From positions 3,100,001 to 3,164,000 of the forward strand of contig NC_015138.1 in NCBI RefSeq assembly GCF_000176855.2: a DNA stretch of 64,000 nt, given 5' to 3'. Both the position numbers and the translations under genes were made by a program. The notes below the pieces were generated by a model. The model did not search any database. It worked only from the letters and a program-made list of their open reading frames with translations, and was not told the DNA's origin. The DNA comes from Paracidovorax avenae ATCC 19860 (lineage in GTDB: Bacteria > Pseudomonadota > Gammaproteobacteria > Burkholderiales > Burkholderiaceae_C). Numbering within the stretch: position 1 is the first letter of the stretch; each line of letters opens with the position of its first letter. Below, piece after piece: positions 49,229 to 57,965 of the stretch.

Positions 49229-49348
49229 GAGCAGGCACGGCCCGGGCTGCAGCCGGGACAAGACAGCCTTTCCGCCTACATGCCCCCACGCGCACGCGCG
49301 CCGACACTTTCCTGCCGAGTCAACCACCAGAGCAGGAGATCCAGGCCC

Positions 49349-50761
49349 ATGAGCGACACGTTGGACGTCATCATCCTCGGAGCGGGTTCCGCCGGCCTCG
49401 CGGCACTGCGCGAAGTGCGCAAACGCACGGAGCGGGTGCGGATCGTGAACGACGGCCCGTGGGGAACCACCTGCGCCCGGGTGGGCTGCATGCCGTCCAA
49501 GATGCTGATCGAGGCCGCAGATGCCTTCCACCGCCGCCACAGCTTCGATACGTTCGGCATCCGCGGGCAGCAGTCGCTCGAGGTGGACCTTCCGGCCGTG
49601 CTGGAGCGGGTCCGCGCGCTTCGGGATGATTTCGTGGCGGGCGCGCGCAAGGCGTCCGACATCGGCACCCTGGGGATCGCCGGACATGCCCGGCTCATGG
49701 GACCACACAGGGTGGAAGTGGACGGCCACGTGTACGACGCCCGCAGCATCATCATCGCGACAGGCTCCCGGCCGATCGTGCCGGAGGAATGGCTGGCCTT
49801 CGGGGACCGCATCCTCACGACCGACACCCTGTTCGAGCAGCGCGGGCTGGGGCCGCGCATCGCGGTCATCGGCCTGGGGCCCCTCGGTGCGGAAATGGCC
49901 CAGGCGCTCGCACGGCTGGGCGTGGAGGTGGCCGCGTTCTCGAGCCGCAAGGAGATCGCCGGCCTCTCCGATCCCGCCGTGAACGACACGCTGCTGGAGC
50001 TGCTGAAATCGGAGTTCGTCCTGAACGTCGGGGAGGAAGTGACGCTGCGCGAGGTGCCGGGGGGCATCGAGGTCACCAATGACAGCGCCACCGTCGTGGT
50101 GGACCAGGTCCTCGCTGCCATGGGGCGCCGCCCGAACGTGGAGCACCTCGGGCTGGAAACGCTGGGAGTGGAACTGGACAAGCACGGCATGCCGCCGGTG
50201 GACCGGCGCACGGCGCAGGTCGGCGACCTGCCGGTGTTCATGGCCGGGGACGCGAACGACTTCCGCCCCCTGCTGCACGAGGCAGCGGACGACGGACACA
50301 TCGCCGGGCTCAATGCCCTGGCGCCCGAAGTGCGCGGGTTCCGCCGGCGCATGCCGCTGTCCATCGTGTTCACGGAACCGAACGCGGCGACCGTCGGCAG
50401 GCGCTACAAGGACCTGAAACGGGACGAATCGGTGACCGGCACCGTCGATTTCGCGCGGCAGGGGCGCGCCCGCGTGGCGCAGCGCAACCACGGGCGCCTG
50501 AGCCTCTACGCCCAGCGGGACACCGGCCGGCTGCTGGGTGCGGAAATGTGCGCCCCGGCCGGAGAACACATGGCCCACCTGCTGGCGCTGGCCATGGACC
50601 GGGAGCTCACCGTGCACGACATGCTGCGCATGCCGTTCTACCATCCGGTGCTGGAGGAAGGGCTGCGGACCGCACTGCGCGATGCGGCCAGCCAGTTGCC
50701 CAAGGGCAGCGATTCCGACCTCTCCGCCTGCGATGCCTATGGATCCAGCGCACTGGATTGA
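49349..50761 (+). CDS. Second dihydrolipoyl-dehydrogenase-like flavoprotein
   Basis: 470 residues with an AGGAGA ribosome site. FAD motif VIILGAGSAGLAALREV; redox-active pair in GTTCARVGCMPSKML; NAD motif IAVIGLGPLGAEMAQALA; C-terminal FYHPVLEEGL, the His-Glu pair used by group I disulfide reductases. It has no lipoyl domain, unlike LpdA. The GPWGTTC in place of GGTC and the loss of the LNVGC consensus suggest a divergent member; it may act on lipoamide of another complex or another disulfide such as mycothiol-like or metal substrates. No 2-oxo-acid dehydrogenase genes are adjacent. Confidence 0.9.
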   Translation: MSDTLDVIILGAGSAGLAALREVRKRTERVRIVNDGPWGTTCARVGCMPSKMLIEAADAFHRRHSFDTFGIRGQQSLEVDLPAVLERVRALRDDFVAGARKASDIGTLGIAGHARLMGPHRVEVDGHVYDARSIIIATGSRPIVPEEWLAFGDRILTTDTLFEQRGLGPRIAVIGLGPLGAEMAQALARLGVEVAAFSSRKEIAGLSDPAVNDTLLELLKSEFVLNVGEEVTLREVPGGIEVTNDSATVVVDQVLAAMGRRPNVEHLGLETLGVELDKHGMPPVDRRTAQVGDLPVFMAGDANDFRPLLHEAADDGHIAGLNALAPEVRGFRRRMPLSIVFTEPNAATVGRRYKDLKRDESVTGTVDFARQGRARVAQRNHGRLSLYAQRDTGRLLGAEMCAPAGEHMAHLLALAMDRELTVHDMLRMPFYHPVLEEGLRTALRDAASQLPKGSDSDLSACDAYGSSALD

Positions 50762-50804
50762 ACCGCGGGTTTACCCGGAAAAAGCCAGCGAGGTGTAACA
50801 GTGC

Positions 50805-50832
50805 TCAAGCCTTCGCGCCGGCGGGCCGATAA
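50805..50832 (+). promoter_or_regulatory. Sigma-28 (FliA)-like promoter of the YjfB-like gene
   Basis: A perfect GCCGATAA -10 (50825-50832) is preceded by TCAA (50805-50808) 16 bp upstream; the usual form is TAAA with 15 bp. It lies 54 bp before the chosen start codon, consistent with flagellar late-class transcription of a motility-linked protein. Confidence 0.55.
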
Positions 50833-50886
50833 CGAGGCATCTTTTGCTCATCGGTCTCCCAGCGGAGGCTGCACAAGGAGATGTCC

Positions 50887-51093
50887 ATGGATGTAGGTCT
50901 CTCGCAATCCCTCGTCAACACCGCCACCGCCATGGCCAGCCAGAAAACCTCGGACGCCGTGAACATGACCGTGCTGAAAAAGGCCCTGGACATCCAGAAG
51001 TCGTCCGCGGCCCAGATGCTGGAGGCCCTGCCCCAGCCCCAGCAGCTGGCCACCTCCGGCTCTCTGGGCACCCAGGTCAATACCTACGCCTGA
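50887..51093 (+). CDS. YjfB-like putative motility protein
   Basis: 68 residues from ATG 50887. This start is preferred over ATG 50881 because AAGGAG ends directly at 50880, giving no spacing to the latter and 6 bp to the former. The protein is an amphipathic helix-forming DVGLSQSLVNTATAMASQ followed by VLKKALDIQKSSAAQMLEALP and a polar end, matching the short YjfB family found with flagellar genes. Its role is not known. A sigma-28-like promoter lies upstream, in line with a motility role. Confidence 0.8.
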   Translation: MDVGLSQSLVNTATAMASQKTSDAVNMTVLKKALDIQKSSAAQMLEALPQPQQLATSGSLGTQVNTYA

Positions 51094-51117
51094 TCGCAGG
51101 GGCCGGCCGGCCCCCGT

Positions 51118-52257
51118 TCAGCGCAGCCGCGCCGGAGACAGGGCCGCGGGGTCCACGCCCTGGGCCGACAATGCAGGCGCCAATGGCTCCGCCAGCAACA
51201 GGTTGCGCGCCAGCAATGCCACGCCCGAGGCACTCTGGATGCCGTAACCGCCCTGCCCCGCCAGCCAGAAAAACCCTCCCACGTGGTTGTCCCAGCCGAT
51301 GACCATGTCGCCATCCGCGACGAAGGACCGCAGCCCCGCCCAGGTGTGCGAGGGCCTGCGGATCTGGAAAGTCGTCATCTGCTCGATGTTCCAGATGCCG
51401 GTGGCCACGTCGAGCTCTTCGGGCACCACGTCGTGCGGGTGCGTGGGATCCGCGTTGGCGGGAGAACCCAGGAGCTGCCCGGCATCCGGCTTGAAATAGA
51501 AGCTCTCGTCGATGCCCACCACCGCAGGCCAGCCCGATGCGTCCATGCCCGCCGGCACCGGGAACGTGAAGGCCGTGCGCCGCCGCGGCTCCAGGCCGAT
51601 GGGAAGAACGCCGGCCATGGCGGCCACCTCGTCCGCCCAGGCCCCGGCCGCGTTGACGATGGCGCGGGCGCGCACAGTGGCGCCTGACGCGAGATGCACG
51701 TGCCAGGCGCCGTCCTGCCTTTCGATGGCCGTCACGCCGGCATCCGGCACCAGGCGGCCACCCCGCTGGCGCAGCCCCCGCAGATAGCCCTGGTGCAGTG
51801 CATGTACGTCGATGTCGGCCGCGCCGGGCTCGCGCATGCCGGCCGCCACCGCATCCGGCCGAAGGCACGGCAGCCACTCCAGCAATTGTTCGCGGGTGGC
51901 GCGCTGCACGTTCGGCGAACGCTGCAGGGCGTCCGCCAGCGCCGCATCCAGCAGGTCGAGCTGGTCCGGGCCCGCCACGTACACCACGCCCCGGGGCGAG
52001 AGGATCGGGCCATCGGCGAAGCCCTCGGGCGGATGGTCGTAGAACGCCCTGCTGGCGCGGGTGAGGGCCTGTATCTGCGGCGTGCCGTAGGTTTCCATGA
52101 AGAGCGCCGCGGAGCGGCCGGTGGTGTGGTAGCCGGGCTGCGGTTCGCGCTCGAGCACGAGCACTCGGGCGCCCGGCGCCGCATGCGCGAGTTCCCAGCC
52201 GACCGAGGCGCCGGCAATGCCGGCACCCACCACGAGGAAGTCCACCAGTTCGGTCAT
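51118..52257 (-). CDS. FAD-dependent amino-acid oxidase-type oxidoreductase (DAO family)
   Basis: 379 residues. N-terminal FAD motif FLVVGAGIAGASVGWELA with GYHTTGRSAALF next, and a C-terminal VGGFFWLAGQGGYGIQSASGVA that closes the FAD site; both are DAO-family hallmarks (glycine oxidase, D-amino-acid dehydrogenase, sarcosine oxidase). The substrate is not determined. As the last gene of the dsdA-bug-amidase operon it may oxidise the amino acid the others supply. It converges on the YjfB-like gene with 24 bp between. Confidence 0.88.
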   Translation of the reverse strand: MTELVDFLVVGAGIAGASVGWELAHAAPGARVLVLEREPQPGYHTTGRSAALFMETYGTPQIQALTRASRAFYDHPPEGFADGPILSPRGVVYVAGPDQLDLLDAALADALQRSPNVQRATREQLLEWLPCLRPDAVAAGMREPGAADIDVHALHQGYLRGLRQRGGRLVPDAGVTAIERQDGAWHVHLASGATVRARAIVNAAGAWADEVAAMAGVLPIGLEPRRRTAFTFPVPAGMDASGWPAVVGIDESFYFKPDAGQLLGSPANADPTHPHDVVPEELDVATGIWNIEQMTTFQIRRPSHTWAGLRSFVADGDMVIGWDNHVGGFFWLAGQGGYGIQSASGVALLARNLLLAEPLAPALSAQGVDPAALSPARLR

Positions 52258-52291
52258 GCCGATTCCTTTCCTGTCGATCAGCCGACGACGG

Positions 52292-53860
52292 TCAGACCGC
52301 AGAGGCCTGGGCGGCTCCCTGGCTGCCCGAGCCGTCCAGGCGCGGCTCCCCGCGGGCGTCGCGGGCGTCGGGTGCAGTGGTCACGAGCGACGTCAGCGCC
52401 GGCTCGACCGGGGCCAGCCGTTCCAGCGCAGGCCGCGGGCGCTGCAGCTCCCTGATACCGGCAAAGGACTGCTCCATCGCGCGGCCGATGGCCAGGGTAC
52501 CCAGGTCGTCCCGGAAGCGGCCCACCACCTGCAGGCCGAACGGCATGTCGCGGCCATCCCGGCCGCACGGCAGGCTGAGGGCGGGATGGGTGGTCAGCGT
52601 GGTGACGTAGGTCAGGGCCAGCCAGCGGTAGTAGTTGGCCTGCGGTTCGCCGTTGATGTGGCTGGCGTACAGCTCGGTCCAGGGGAACGGCGAGACCGGC
52701 GTGGTCGGGGCCAGGATCACGTCGAACGACTCGAACGCCTGCTGGAAGCGCGCGAGGATGCGCGTCTGCTCCGCCTGTGCCCAGGCGCTGTCGATGAGCG
52801 TCATGGCTGCACCCATCTCGTAGTTCGCCCGGGTGTTCGGCCCCAGGCTGGCGGGATCGCGCTCATAGGCCTCCCGCGTGCCCGCCACGAAGGCCTCGGC
52901 GCGCAGCACGTCGAAGCAGCGGTGCACGTCGCCCAGGTCCAGCGCGATGGGATCGCAACTGCGGAACAGGTGCCGCATGGCGGCGATCTTGCCGCGGAAC
53001 GTCGCACGGATGCCGTCGTCCACGGCGCAGGCACCTAAATCCTCCGTGTAACCGACGCGCAGCGTGGACAGGTCCACCTCGGGCAGGGACAGGAACATTG
53101 CCGGATCCAGCGGATAGCTGAGCGGATCGCCCGCCGACATGCCCGCCGTGGCCGCAAGCTGCAGGCAGGCCTCTTCCACGGTGCGGCCCATGGGCCCCAC
53201 GACGGAGATCGGCGTCCAGCCCAGCAGCTTGCGGGAACTCGGCACCACGCCGGGCGACGGCCGGAACCCCACCACGCCACATTTGGCCGCGGGAATGCGC
53301 AGGGAGCCGCCGGTATCGGATCCGGTGCAGACCGGCAGCATGTCGCAGGCCAGGGCCGCGGCCGAGCCGCCGGATGAGCCCCCCGCGTTCAGGCGGGGAT
53401 CGAAGGGGTTGCCCGTGGCGCCCCACACCGTATTGCGGGAATTGGCGCCGGCACCCATCTCGGGGATATTGGTCTTGCCCGTGACGATCGCACCAGCGCG
53501 CCTCAGGCGCGCGACCAGCACGTTGTCTTCCGCGGGGATGTGTTCGCGGTAGATCTGCGAGCCGTAGGTGGTGAGCAGGCCCTGCGTGGCCTCCAGGTCC
53601 TTCACGCCCAGCGGCAGGCCGTGCAGCAGGCCGAGGGCATCGCCGCGCAGCACCGCCCGCTCCGCCTCGCGCGCCTCGCTGCGGGCGCGGTCGTAACAGG
53701 TGGCGGTGATGGCGTTCACATAGGGGTTCAGGGCCTCGATGCGCGCGATGCAGGCATCGAGCAGTTCGACGGGCGAGATTTCGCGGCGGGCGATCCGCAG
53801 GCGCAACTCTGGGGCGGTCAACTCGACGAGGGAAGCGGAGGAAGATGCGGTCTGTGTCAT
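52292..53860 (-). CDS. Amidase-signature enzyme
   Basis: 522 residues. The Ser-cisSer-Lys triad is complete: Lys87 in GLPLGVKDLE, the cis-Ser pair at 162-163 in GGSSGGSAAAL, and the nucleophile Ser186 in GSDTGGSLRIPAA. It hydrolyses an amide to acid and ammonia; candidates include aryl- or acylamides and amino acid amides, but the substrate cannot be read out. It lies between the Bug receptor gene (71 bp upstream) and the oxidoreductase (34 bp downstream). Confidence 0.95.
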   Translation of the reverse strand: MTQTASSSASLVELTAPELRLRIARREISPVELLDACIARIEALNPYVNAITATCYDRARSEAREAERAVLRGDALGLLHGLPLGVKDLEATQGLLTTYGSQIYREHIPAEDNVLVARLRRAGAIVTGKTNIPEMGAGANSRNTVWGATGNPFDPRLNAGGSSGGSAAALACDMLPVCTGSDTGGSLRIPAAKCGVVGFRPSPGVVPSSRKLLGWTPISVVGPMGRTVEEACLQLAATAGMSAGDPLSYPLDPAMFLSLPEVDLSTLRVGYTEDLGACAVDDGIRATFRGKIAAMRHLFRSCDPIALDLGDVHRCFDVLRAEAFVAGTREAYERDPASLGPNTRANYEMGAAMTLIDSAWAQAEQTRILARFQQAFESFDVILAPTTPVSPFPWTELYASHINGEPQANYYRWLALTYVTTLTTHPALSLPCGRDGRDMPFGLQVVGRFRDDLGTLAIGRAMEQSFAGIRELQRPRPALERLAPVEPALTSLVTTAPDARDARGEPRLDGSGSQGAAQASAV

Positions 53861-53931
53861 GTGGTGCGCCGCCCTGGAAGGCGGCGTTGTCTCCTGGAGG
53901 CTTGAAAATACCGGAAAAGCCGGTCAGGTGC

Positions 53932-54912
53932 TCAGTCGGCGGTGATTCCGGCGCGCTGGGCCACGGCGCGCATCAGGGGCAATTCCTTCTCGATAAGCGA
54001 GGCCAGCGCCCTGGACGAACCATAGGCCGGCTCGAAACCGTTGGCCAGCAGCTTCTCGCGTGTTTCGCGGTCTTCCATCACCTGGGCCAGCGCGCGCTCC
54101 AGGCGGGCCTTCACGGCCGGCGGCAGGCCGGCCGGAGCCACCATCGCCAGCCAGGTATCCATGTCGATCGCGTAGCCGCTCTCGGCGAGCGTGGGCACGT
54201 CCGGCAGCAGCGAGGAACGCCTGGCCGAAGTGACGGCGATGGCCTTGATCTTCCCCTCCTTCAGCTGGGGAATCGCGGCCGCGACCGTATCGACCGTGAA
54301 GGGAATCTGGCCACCCATGAGGTCCACCATGGCCGGCGCACTGCCCTTGTAAGGCACATGCTGGATCTTCAGGCCCGCCAGGTGGAAAAAGGCCTCGCCG
54401 GCGAACTGCGATGTGGTGCCGGAGCCGAAGGAGCCATAGGAGTATTTGTCCGGCCCGGCCTTGACCAGGGACACGAACTGCTTGACGTCGTTGGCCGGCA
54501 CGCTCTTGCCGGCCAGCAGGATGAGCCCGGTGCGCCCCGTGATGCCGATCGGCTCGAAGCTCTTCACGGGATCGTAGGGAAGCTTGGCGCGCACGGCCGG
54601 ATTGACGGTGAAGGTGGTGCCCGAGCTCATCAGGAGCGTGTAGCCGTCCGGCGCGGCCTTGGCGACGTAGGACGCCCCGATCACCGTGCCGGCACCCGCG
54701 CGGTTGTCGATCACCACGCTCTGGCCGAGCACATCGCCCAGCTTCTTGCCGATGACACGGCCCAGCACATCCGTGGCGCCCCCGGGCGGGAACGGGATCA
54801 CCAGGGTGACAGGCCTGGCCGGGTAGGCTTCCTGTGCGAAGGCCGGGGCCAGCGCGGCGCCTCCCAGGCAGCAGGCGATGGCGGACAGCAGCATCCTCTT
54901 GGCGCGGTTCAT
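53932..54912 (-). CDS. Bug-family periplasmic solute receptor
   Basis: 326 residues with a signal peptide (LLSAIACCLGGAALAPAFAQ). Bug signatures: PVTLVIPFPPGGATDVLGR, VVIDNRAGAGTVIGA, HVPYKGSAPAMVDLMGGQI and VTSARRSSLLPDVPTLAESG. Again no tctA/tctB genes adjoin. Here it is embedded between dsdA and the amidase, so the ligand is probably an amide or amino acid handled by this cluster. The start at 54912 gives the clean signal sequence; a longer frame continues upstream. Confidence 0.94.
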   Translation of the reverse strand: MNRAKRMLLSAIACCLGGAALAPAFAQEAYPARPVTLVIPFPPGGATDVLGRVIGKKLGDVLGQSVVIDNRAGAGTVIGASYVAKAAPDGYTLLMSSGTTFTVNPAVRAKLPYDPVKSFEPIGITGRTGLILLAGKSVPANDVKQFVSLVKAGPDKYSYGSFGSGTTSQFAGEAFFHLAGLKIQHVPYKGSAPAMVDLMGGQIPFTVDTVAAAIPQLKEGKIKAIAVTSARRSSLLPDVPTLAESGYAIDMDTWLAMVAPAGLPPAVKARLERALAQVMEDRETREKLLANGFEPAYGSSRALASLIEKELPLMRAVAQRAGITAD

Positions 54913-54965
54913 GGTGGTCTCTCCGGGTGGTGAATGGAAGATGGACGGGTCAGAAGCGGCGCGGC

Positions 54966-56312
54966 TCAGGCAGCTTCCAGCAGGGCCCGGCCGCGGGCCT
55001 CGAAGCGCTGGTGCTCGGATTCGGGCACGAACAGCCCGCCCGTGGTCCAGACGAGGTGCGTGGCCTGCGGCAGGTGCCGGTCCAGGCCCTGGGTCCTCAG
55101 CCAGTGGCGGCCGGCGTCCGAATCCGCGAGCCAGCCAGGCCCGCTGAAGCCTGCCGCGGCGGAGGGTTCGATACGCTCGCCCGTGGCATCCAGCACCCGC
55201 ACGAGATGCTCGAACAGAGTGTCGTCGCGGACGGTAAAGATGCCCGACAGCAGGGGCTGCATGAGCCCGGCCGCCAGCAGCGACGCCCTCGGTACTGCCA
55301 GGCCGTCGGCCTCGGTGCGGTTTGTGAGGCCGAGGTCGTATACGGACGGGTGCGTGCCGGCCGGCGCGGCCATCTGCACCAGGAAGCACGGCGATTGCAC
55401 CGGCTCGGCAAAAAAACAGTGCACATGCGGCCCGAGCAGTTGTCGCAGCCCGAAGGTGATGCCCGCGGGCGCTCCCCCGACCCCGCACGGCAGATAGACG
55501 AACAGCGGGTGGGCGGCATCCACCGCGATGCCCTGCTCCGCCAACTGGCCCCGCAAATGCAGCGCCGCGGCGCTGTACCCCAGCAGCAGCGACAGGGAGC
55601 GCTCATCGTCCACGAAATGGCTGAACGGATCGGCCTGCGCCTGGCTGCGCCCCGCCGCCACGGCGCGCTCGTAGTCGCCGGTGTGCTCCACCACCTCGAC
55701 GCCCCGGCGGCGCAGGCGCTCCTTCTTCCATTCCTTCGCGTCGGCAGACATGTGCACGGCCGCCCGGAAGCCCAGCGCCGAAGCCGCCACGCCGATGCTC
55801 AGGCCCAGGTTGCCCGTGGAGCCCACCGCCACCTGGTGGCGCCCGAACACTTCGCGCGCAACGGGCTCGGCCAGCACCCGGCAATCCTGTCCGGCGGACA
55901 GCAGCCCTTCGCGCAGGGCCAGGGCTTCCGCGAATTCCAGCACCTCGTGGATGCCACCTCGCGCCTTGATCGAGCCCGCCACGGGAAGGCCGTGGTCCGC
56001 CTTGATCCACAGCCGGCCGCAACCAGGCTCCAGTCCGATGGCCTCCGGGAGTGCGCCCGCCTCGACCAGCGGCGACTCGATGATTCCGCCCGCTGCCTCG
56101 AGTTCGGGAAACAGCCGGGCCATCAGGCCCGCGAAGCGGCGGAACCGGTCCGCGGCAGCCTGCGTATCATGCAGACTAATGTGGCGATCCCCTGCCCGCA
56201 TGGCCGCGGGAATGTCCGCACTGCGATGAGGATTGAACCAGAGGCAGGGATCGGCCCGGCGCAGCGTCTGCAAGGCGGCGTCCTGGGCTTCGGGGCGGTG
56301 GGTTTCGGTCAT
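54966..56312 (-). CDS. dsdA: D-serine ammonia-lyase (dehydratase)
   Basis: 448 residues. A PLP enzyme that turns D-serine into pyruvate and ammonia. Lys116 in [15 protein letters not shown] is the PLP lysine, next to the expected Ser and Arg; the phosphate-binding glycine loop is [12 protein letters not shown] (163-174). [13 protein letters not shown] and [11 protein letters not shown] follow in the C-terminal half, as in E. coli DsdA (about 442 aa). First gene of the operon; divergent from a LysR regulator. It can also act on D-threonine in some species. Confidence 0.95.
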   Translation of the reverse strand: MTETHRPEAQDAALQTLRRADPCLWFNPHRSADIPAAMRAGDRHISLHDTQAAADRFRRFAGLMARLFPELEAAGGIIESPLVEAGALPEAIGLEPGCGRLWIKADHGLPVAGSIKARGGIHEVLEFAEALALREGLLSAGQDCRVLAEPVAREVFGRHQVAVGSTGNLGLSIGVAASALGFRAAVHMSADAKEWKKERLRRRGVEVVEHTGDYERAVAAGRSQAQADPFSHFVDDERSLSLLLGYSAAALHLRGQLAEQGIAVDAAHPLFVYLPCGVGGAPAGITFGLRQLLGPHVHCFFAEPVQSPCFLVQMAAPAGTHPSVYDLGLTNRTEADGLAVPRASLLAAGLMQPLLSGIFTVRDDTLFEHLVRVLDATGERIEPSAAAGFSGPGWLADSDAGRHWLRTQGLDRHLPQATHLVWTTGGLFVPESEHQRFEARGRALLEAA

Positions 56313-56331
56313 GCAAAAGCAGAAGAAAACG

Positions 56332-56369
56332 TTGCACGCATTCTTGTGCGGGTGTCTGCGGCCGTGCAA
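56332..56369. promoter_or_regulatory. Candidate regulator site in dsdA-lysR intergenic region
   Basis: TTGCACG (56332-56338) and its reverse complement CGTGCAA (56363-56369) are separated by 24 bp; within it sits GCAC-8-GTGC. The 91-bp gap is AT-rich to the right (TTTATATTGACATCAG). Such dyads are where LysR regulators bind, but this one is identified from symmetry alone. Confidence 0.45.
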
Positions 56370-56403
56370 TGCATTTATATTGACATCAGCATTAGTTTCA
56401 TTG

Positions 56404-57372
56404 ATGGATTCACGCCTTTCCAACTCAGTGCTGGCCTGGTTGCGCTGTTTCGATGCGGCTGCACGGCAGGGCAGCTTCACCCGTGCCGCCGCGGAGTTGT
56501 GCATCACCCAGGGCGCAGTGAGCCAGCAGGTCAAACAACTGGAGAACTGGCTGGGCCGCCCCCTGTTCCTGCGCACCCCGCGGTTGCTGGTACCCACCCC
56601 GGAAGGCAAATGGCTGGCCGTGGTGCTGCGCGAAAGCTTCGAGGCCATCGAGAACACGCTGGCGCAGATGCGGCGCCCGGCCCCGGCCCACGCGGCGGCC
56701 ACGCTGAGCTGCTCGCCCTCGTTCGCCATGCAGTGGCTCACGCCCCGCCTGGGCGAGTTCTTCCGGCAGCATCCCGATGCGGGGCTGCGCGTATTCGGCG
56801 AATTCCATCGCCTCGACCGCACCCGCATGGTGCGCGATGGGGTCGAGGCCGCGGTCCGCTTCGACCCGGGGGAGTACACCGACCTGGAAGCCACCGGTTT
56901 CCTCGACGAATGGCTGGTTCCCGTGGCCAGCCCGGCCTTCGTCGCGGCCCACCCGGATCTGCGGGATGCCCCGGCCAGGTTGCAACCGGAATGGCTGCTG
57001 CACGACGGCAGTGCCTGGGAAGGAGCCGATACGTTCGAGGAGTGGCAGCACTGGTTCTCGGCGCAGGGTGCCCCATGCCCGGACTGGGGAGGCGGCCCCC
57101 AGTTCAACCTTTCCCAGCTGGCGGTGGGAGCGGCCATTGCCGGCCAGGGCATCGCCATGGGCCGGGCCGCACTCGTGCTCGAGGATGTGGCGGCAGGTCG
57201 CCTGGTGCCGCTGTGCTCGTGGAGCACGCTTTCCCGGGCACGTTATTCCTTCGTGAGCTCACCCCAGGCGGGGCCTGCCATGCTGCGCGTGCGGGACTGG
57301 CTGGTGGAGGAAGGGCGGCGGTTCAGGGAGACACGCGCCCTGGTGCTGCCGCCACTTCGGATGCAGAGGTAG
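56404..57372 (+). CDS. LysR-family regulator, divergent from dsdA
   Basis: 322 residues from ATG 56404. The winged helix is at about 19-45 ([28 protein letters not shown]), and the substrate-binding domain runs from about 92 to the end. The GcvA-like SLWL-type pattern [20 protein letters not shown] and the [13 protein letters not shown] stretch near residue 250 are typical. Located 91 bp from dsdA in the opposite direction, it is the probable regulator (DsdC-equivalent) of the dsdA-bug-amidase-oxidoreductase operon. Confidence 0.92.
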   Translation: MDSRLSNSVLAWLRCFDAAARQGSFTRAAAELCITQGAVSQQVKQLENWLGRPLFLRTPRLLVPTPEGKWLAVVLRESFEAIENTLAQMRRPAPAHAAATLSCSPSFAMQWLTPRLGEFFRQHPDAGLRVFGEFHRLDRTRMVRDGVEAAVRFDPGEYTDLEATGFLDEWLVPVASPAFVAAHPDLRDAPARLQPEWLLHDGSAWEGADTFEEWQHWFSAQGAPCPDWGGGPQFNLSQLAVGAAIAGQGIAMGRAALVLEDVAAGRLVPLCSWSTLSRARYSFVSSPQAGPAMLRVRDWLVEEGRRFRETRALVLPPLRMQR

Positions 57373-57464
57373 AGCGGTTGAAATCCAGTTCGGGGTTCCG
57401 TCGTGCATAAGATGCCGCATTGCAACCAGTCCTGGTCCCCATCCGCTCGCATTGAAGAAAGAAC

Positions 57465-57929
57465 ATGCACGCTCTTCCCGCCCTGCTCGCCGCAGTTTCC
57501 GTCGCTCTAACCGGGGGGGCAGCACATGCAGCGCAGGCTGTCAATGCCGGCCAGGAAGCACTACCGTCGATGCAATGCCCGGCGCAACTGCACGTACGGC
57601 AAACGCCGGATAACGTCGCGGAGCCTGGCTGGCAGGCCGAAGGTACTCGCAAGAGCCACCCGTTGGTGACAGTGTCGTTCTTTGCGGGGCCGCCCGAGCA
57701 GAAAGCCCAGTTGGTCCCTACGAAGGAAAGCAAGAGGGGAAAATCGCCGACCGCCACCTGGGAACTGGAGCGCCGCGACCAACCCTACTGGGTAGCCTGT
57801 GAATATGGAGGTACTTCCGCCATCGCCACCCGGGCGTTGCCGGTGGAGGTGGCAGCCTGCACAGTGGAATACGACCCGAACTTCTCGGAACCGGTCATGA
57901 AGCGGTGGAGCTGTCGATCCGGCAAGTGA
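57465..57929 (+). CDS. STY0301-like secreted protein of unknown function
   Basis: 154 residues with a signal peptide (HALPALLAAVSVALTGGAAHAAQ). The mature region has the STY0301-family pattern: an early CPAQLHV, GWQAEGTRKSHPLVTVSFFAG, TWELERRDQPYWVACEYGG and a late Cys-containing stretch (AACTVEYDPN, WSCRSGK), with four Cys in total for disulfides. Function unknown. It stands alone. Confidence 0.75.
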   Translation: MHALPALLAAVSVALTGGAAHAAQAVNAGQEALPSMQCPAQLHVRQTPDNVAEPGWQAEGTRKSHPLVTVSFFAGPPEQKAQLVPTKESKRGKSPTATWELERRDQPYWVACEYGGTSAIATRALPVEVAACTVEYDPNFSEPVMKRWSCRSGK

Positions 57930-57965
57930 TGAAGGACGGGTGAGAAAGTCGCGCCTCCACGACTG

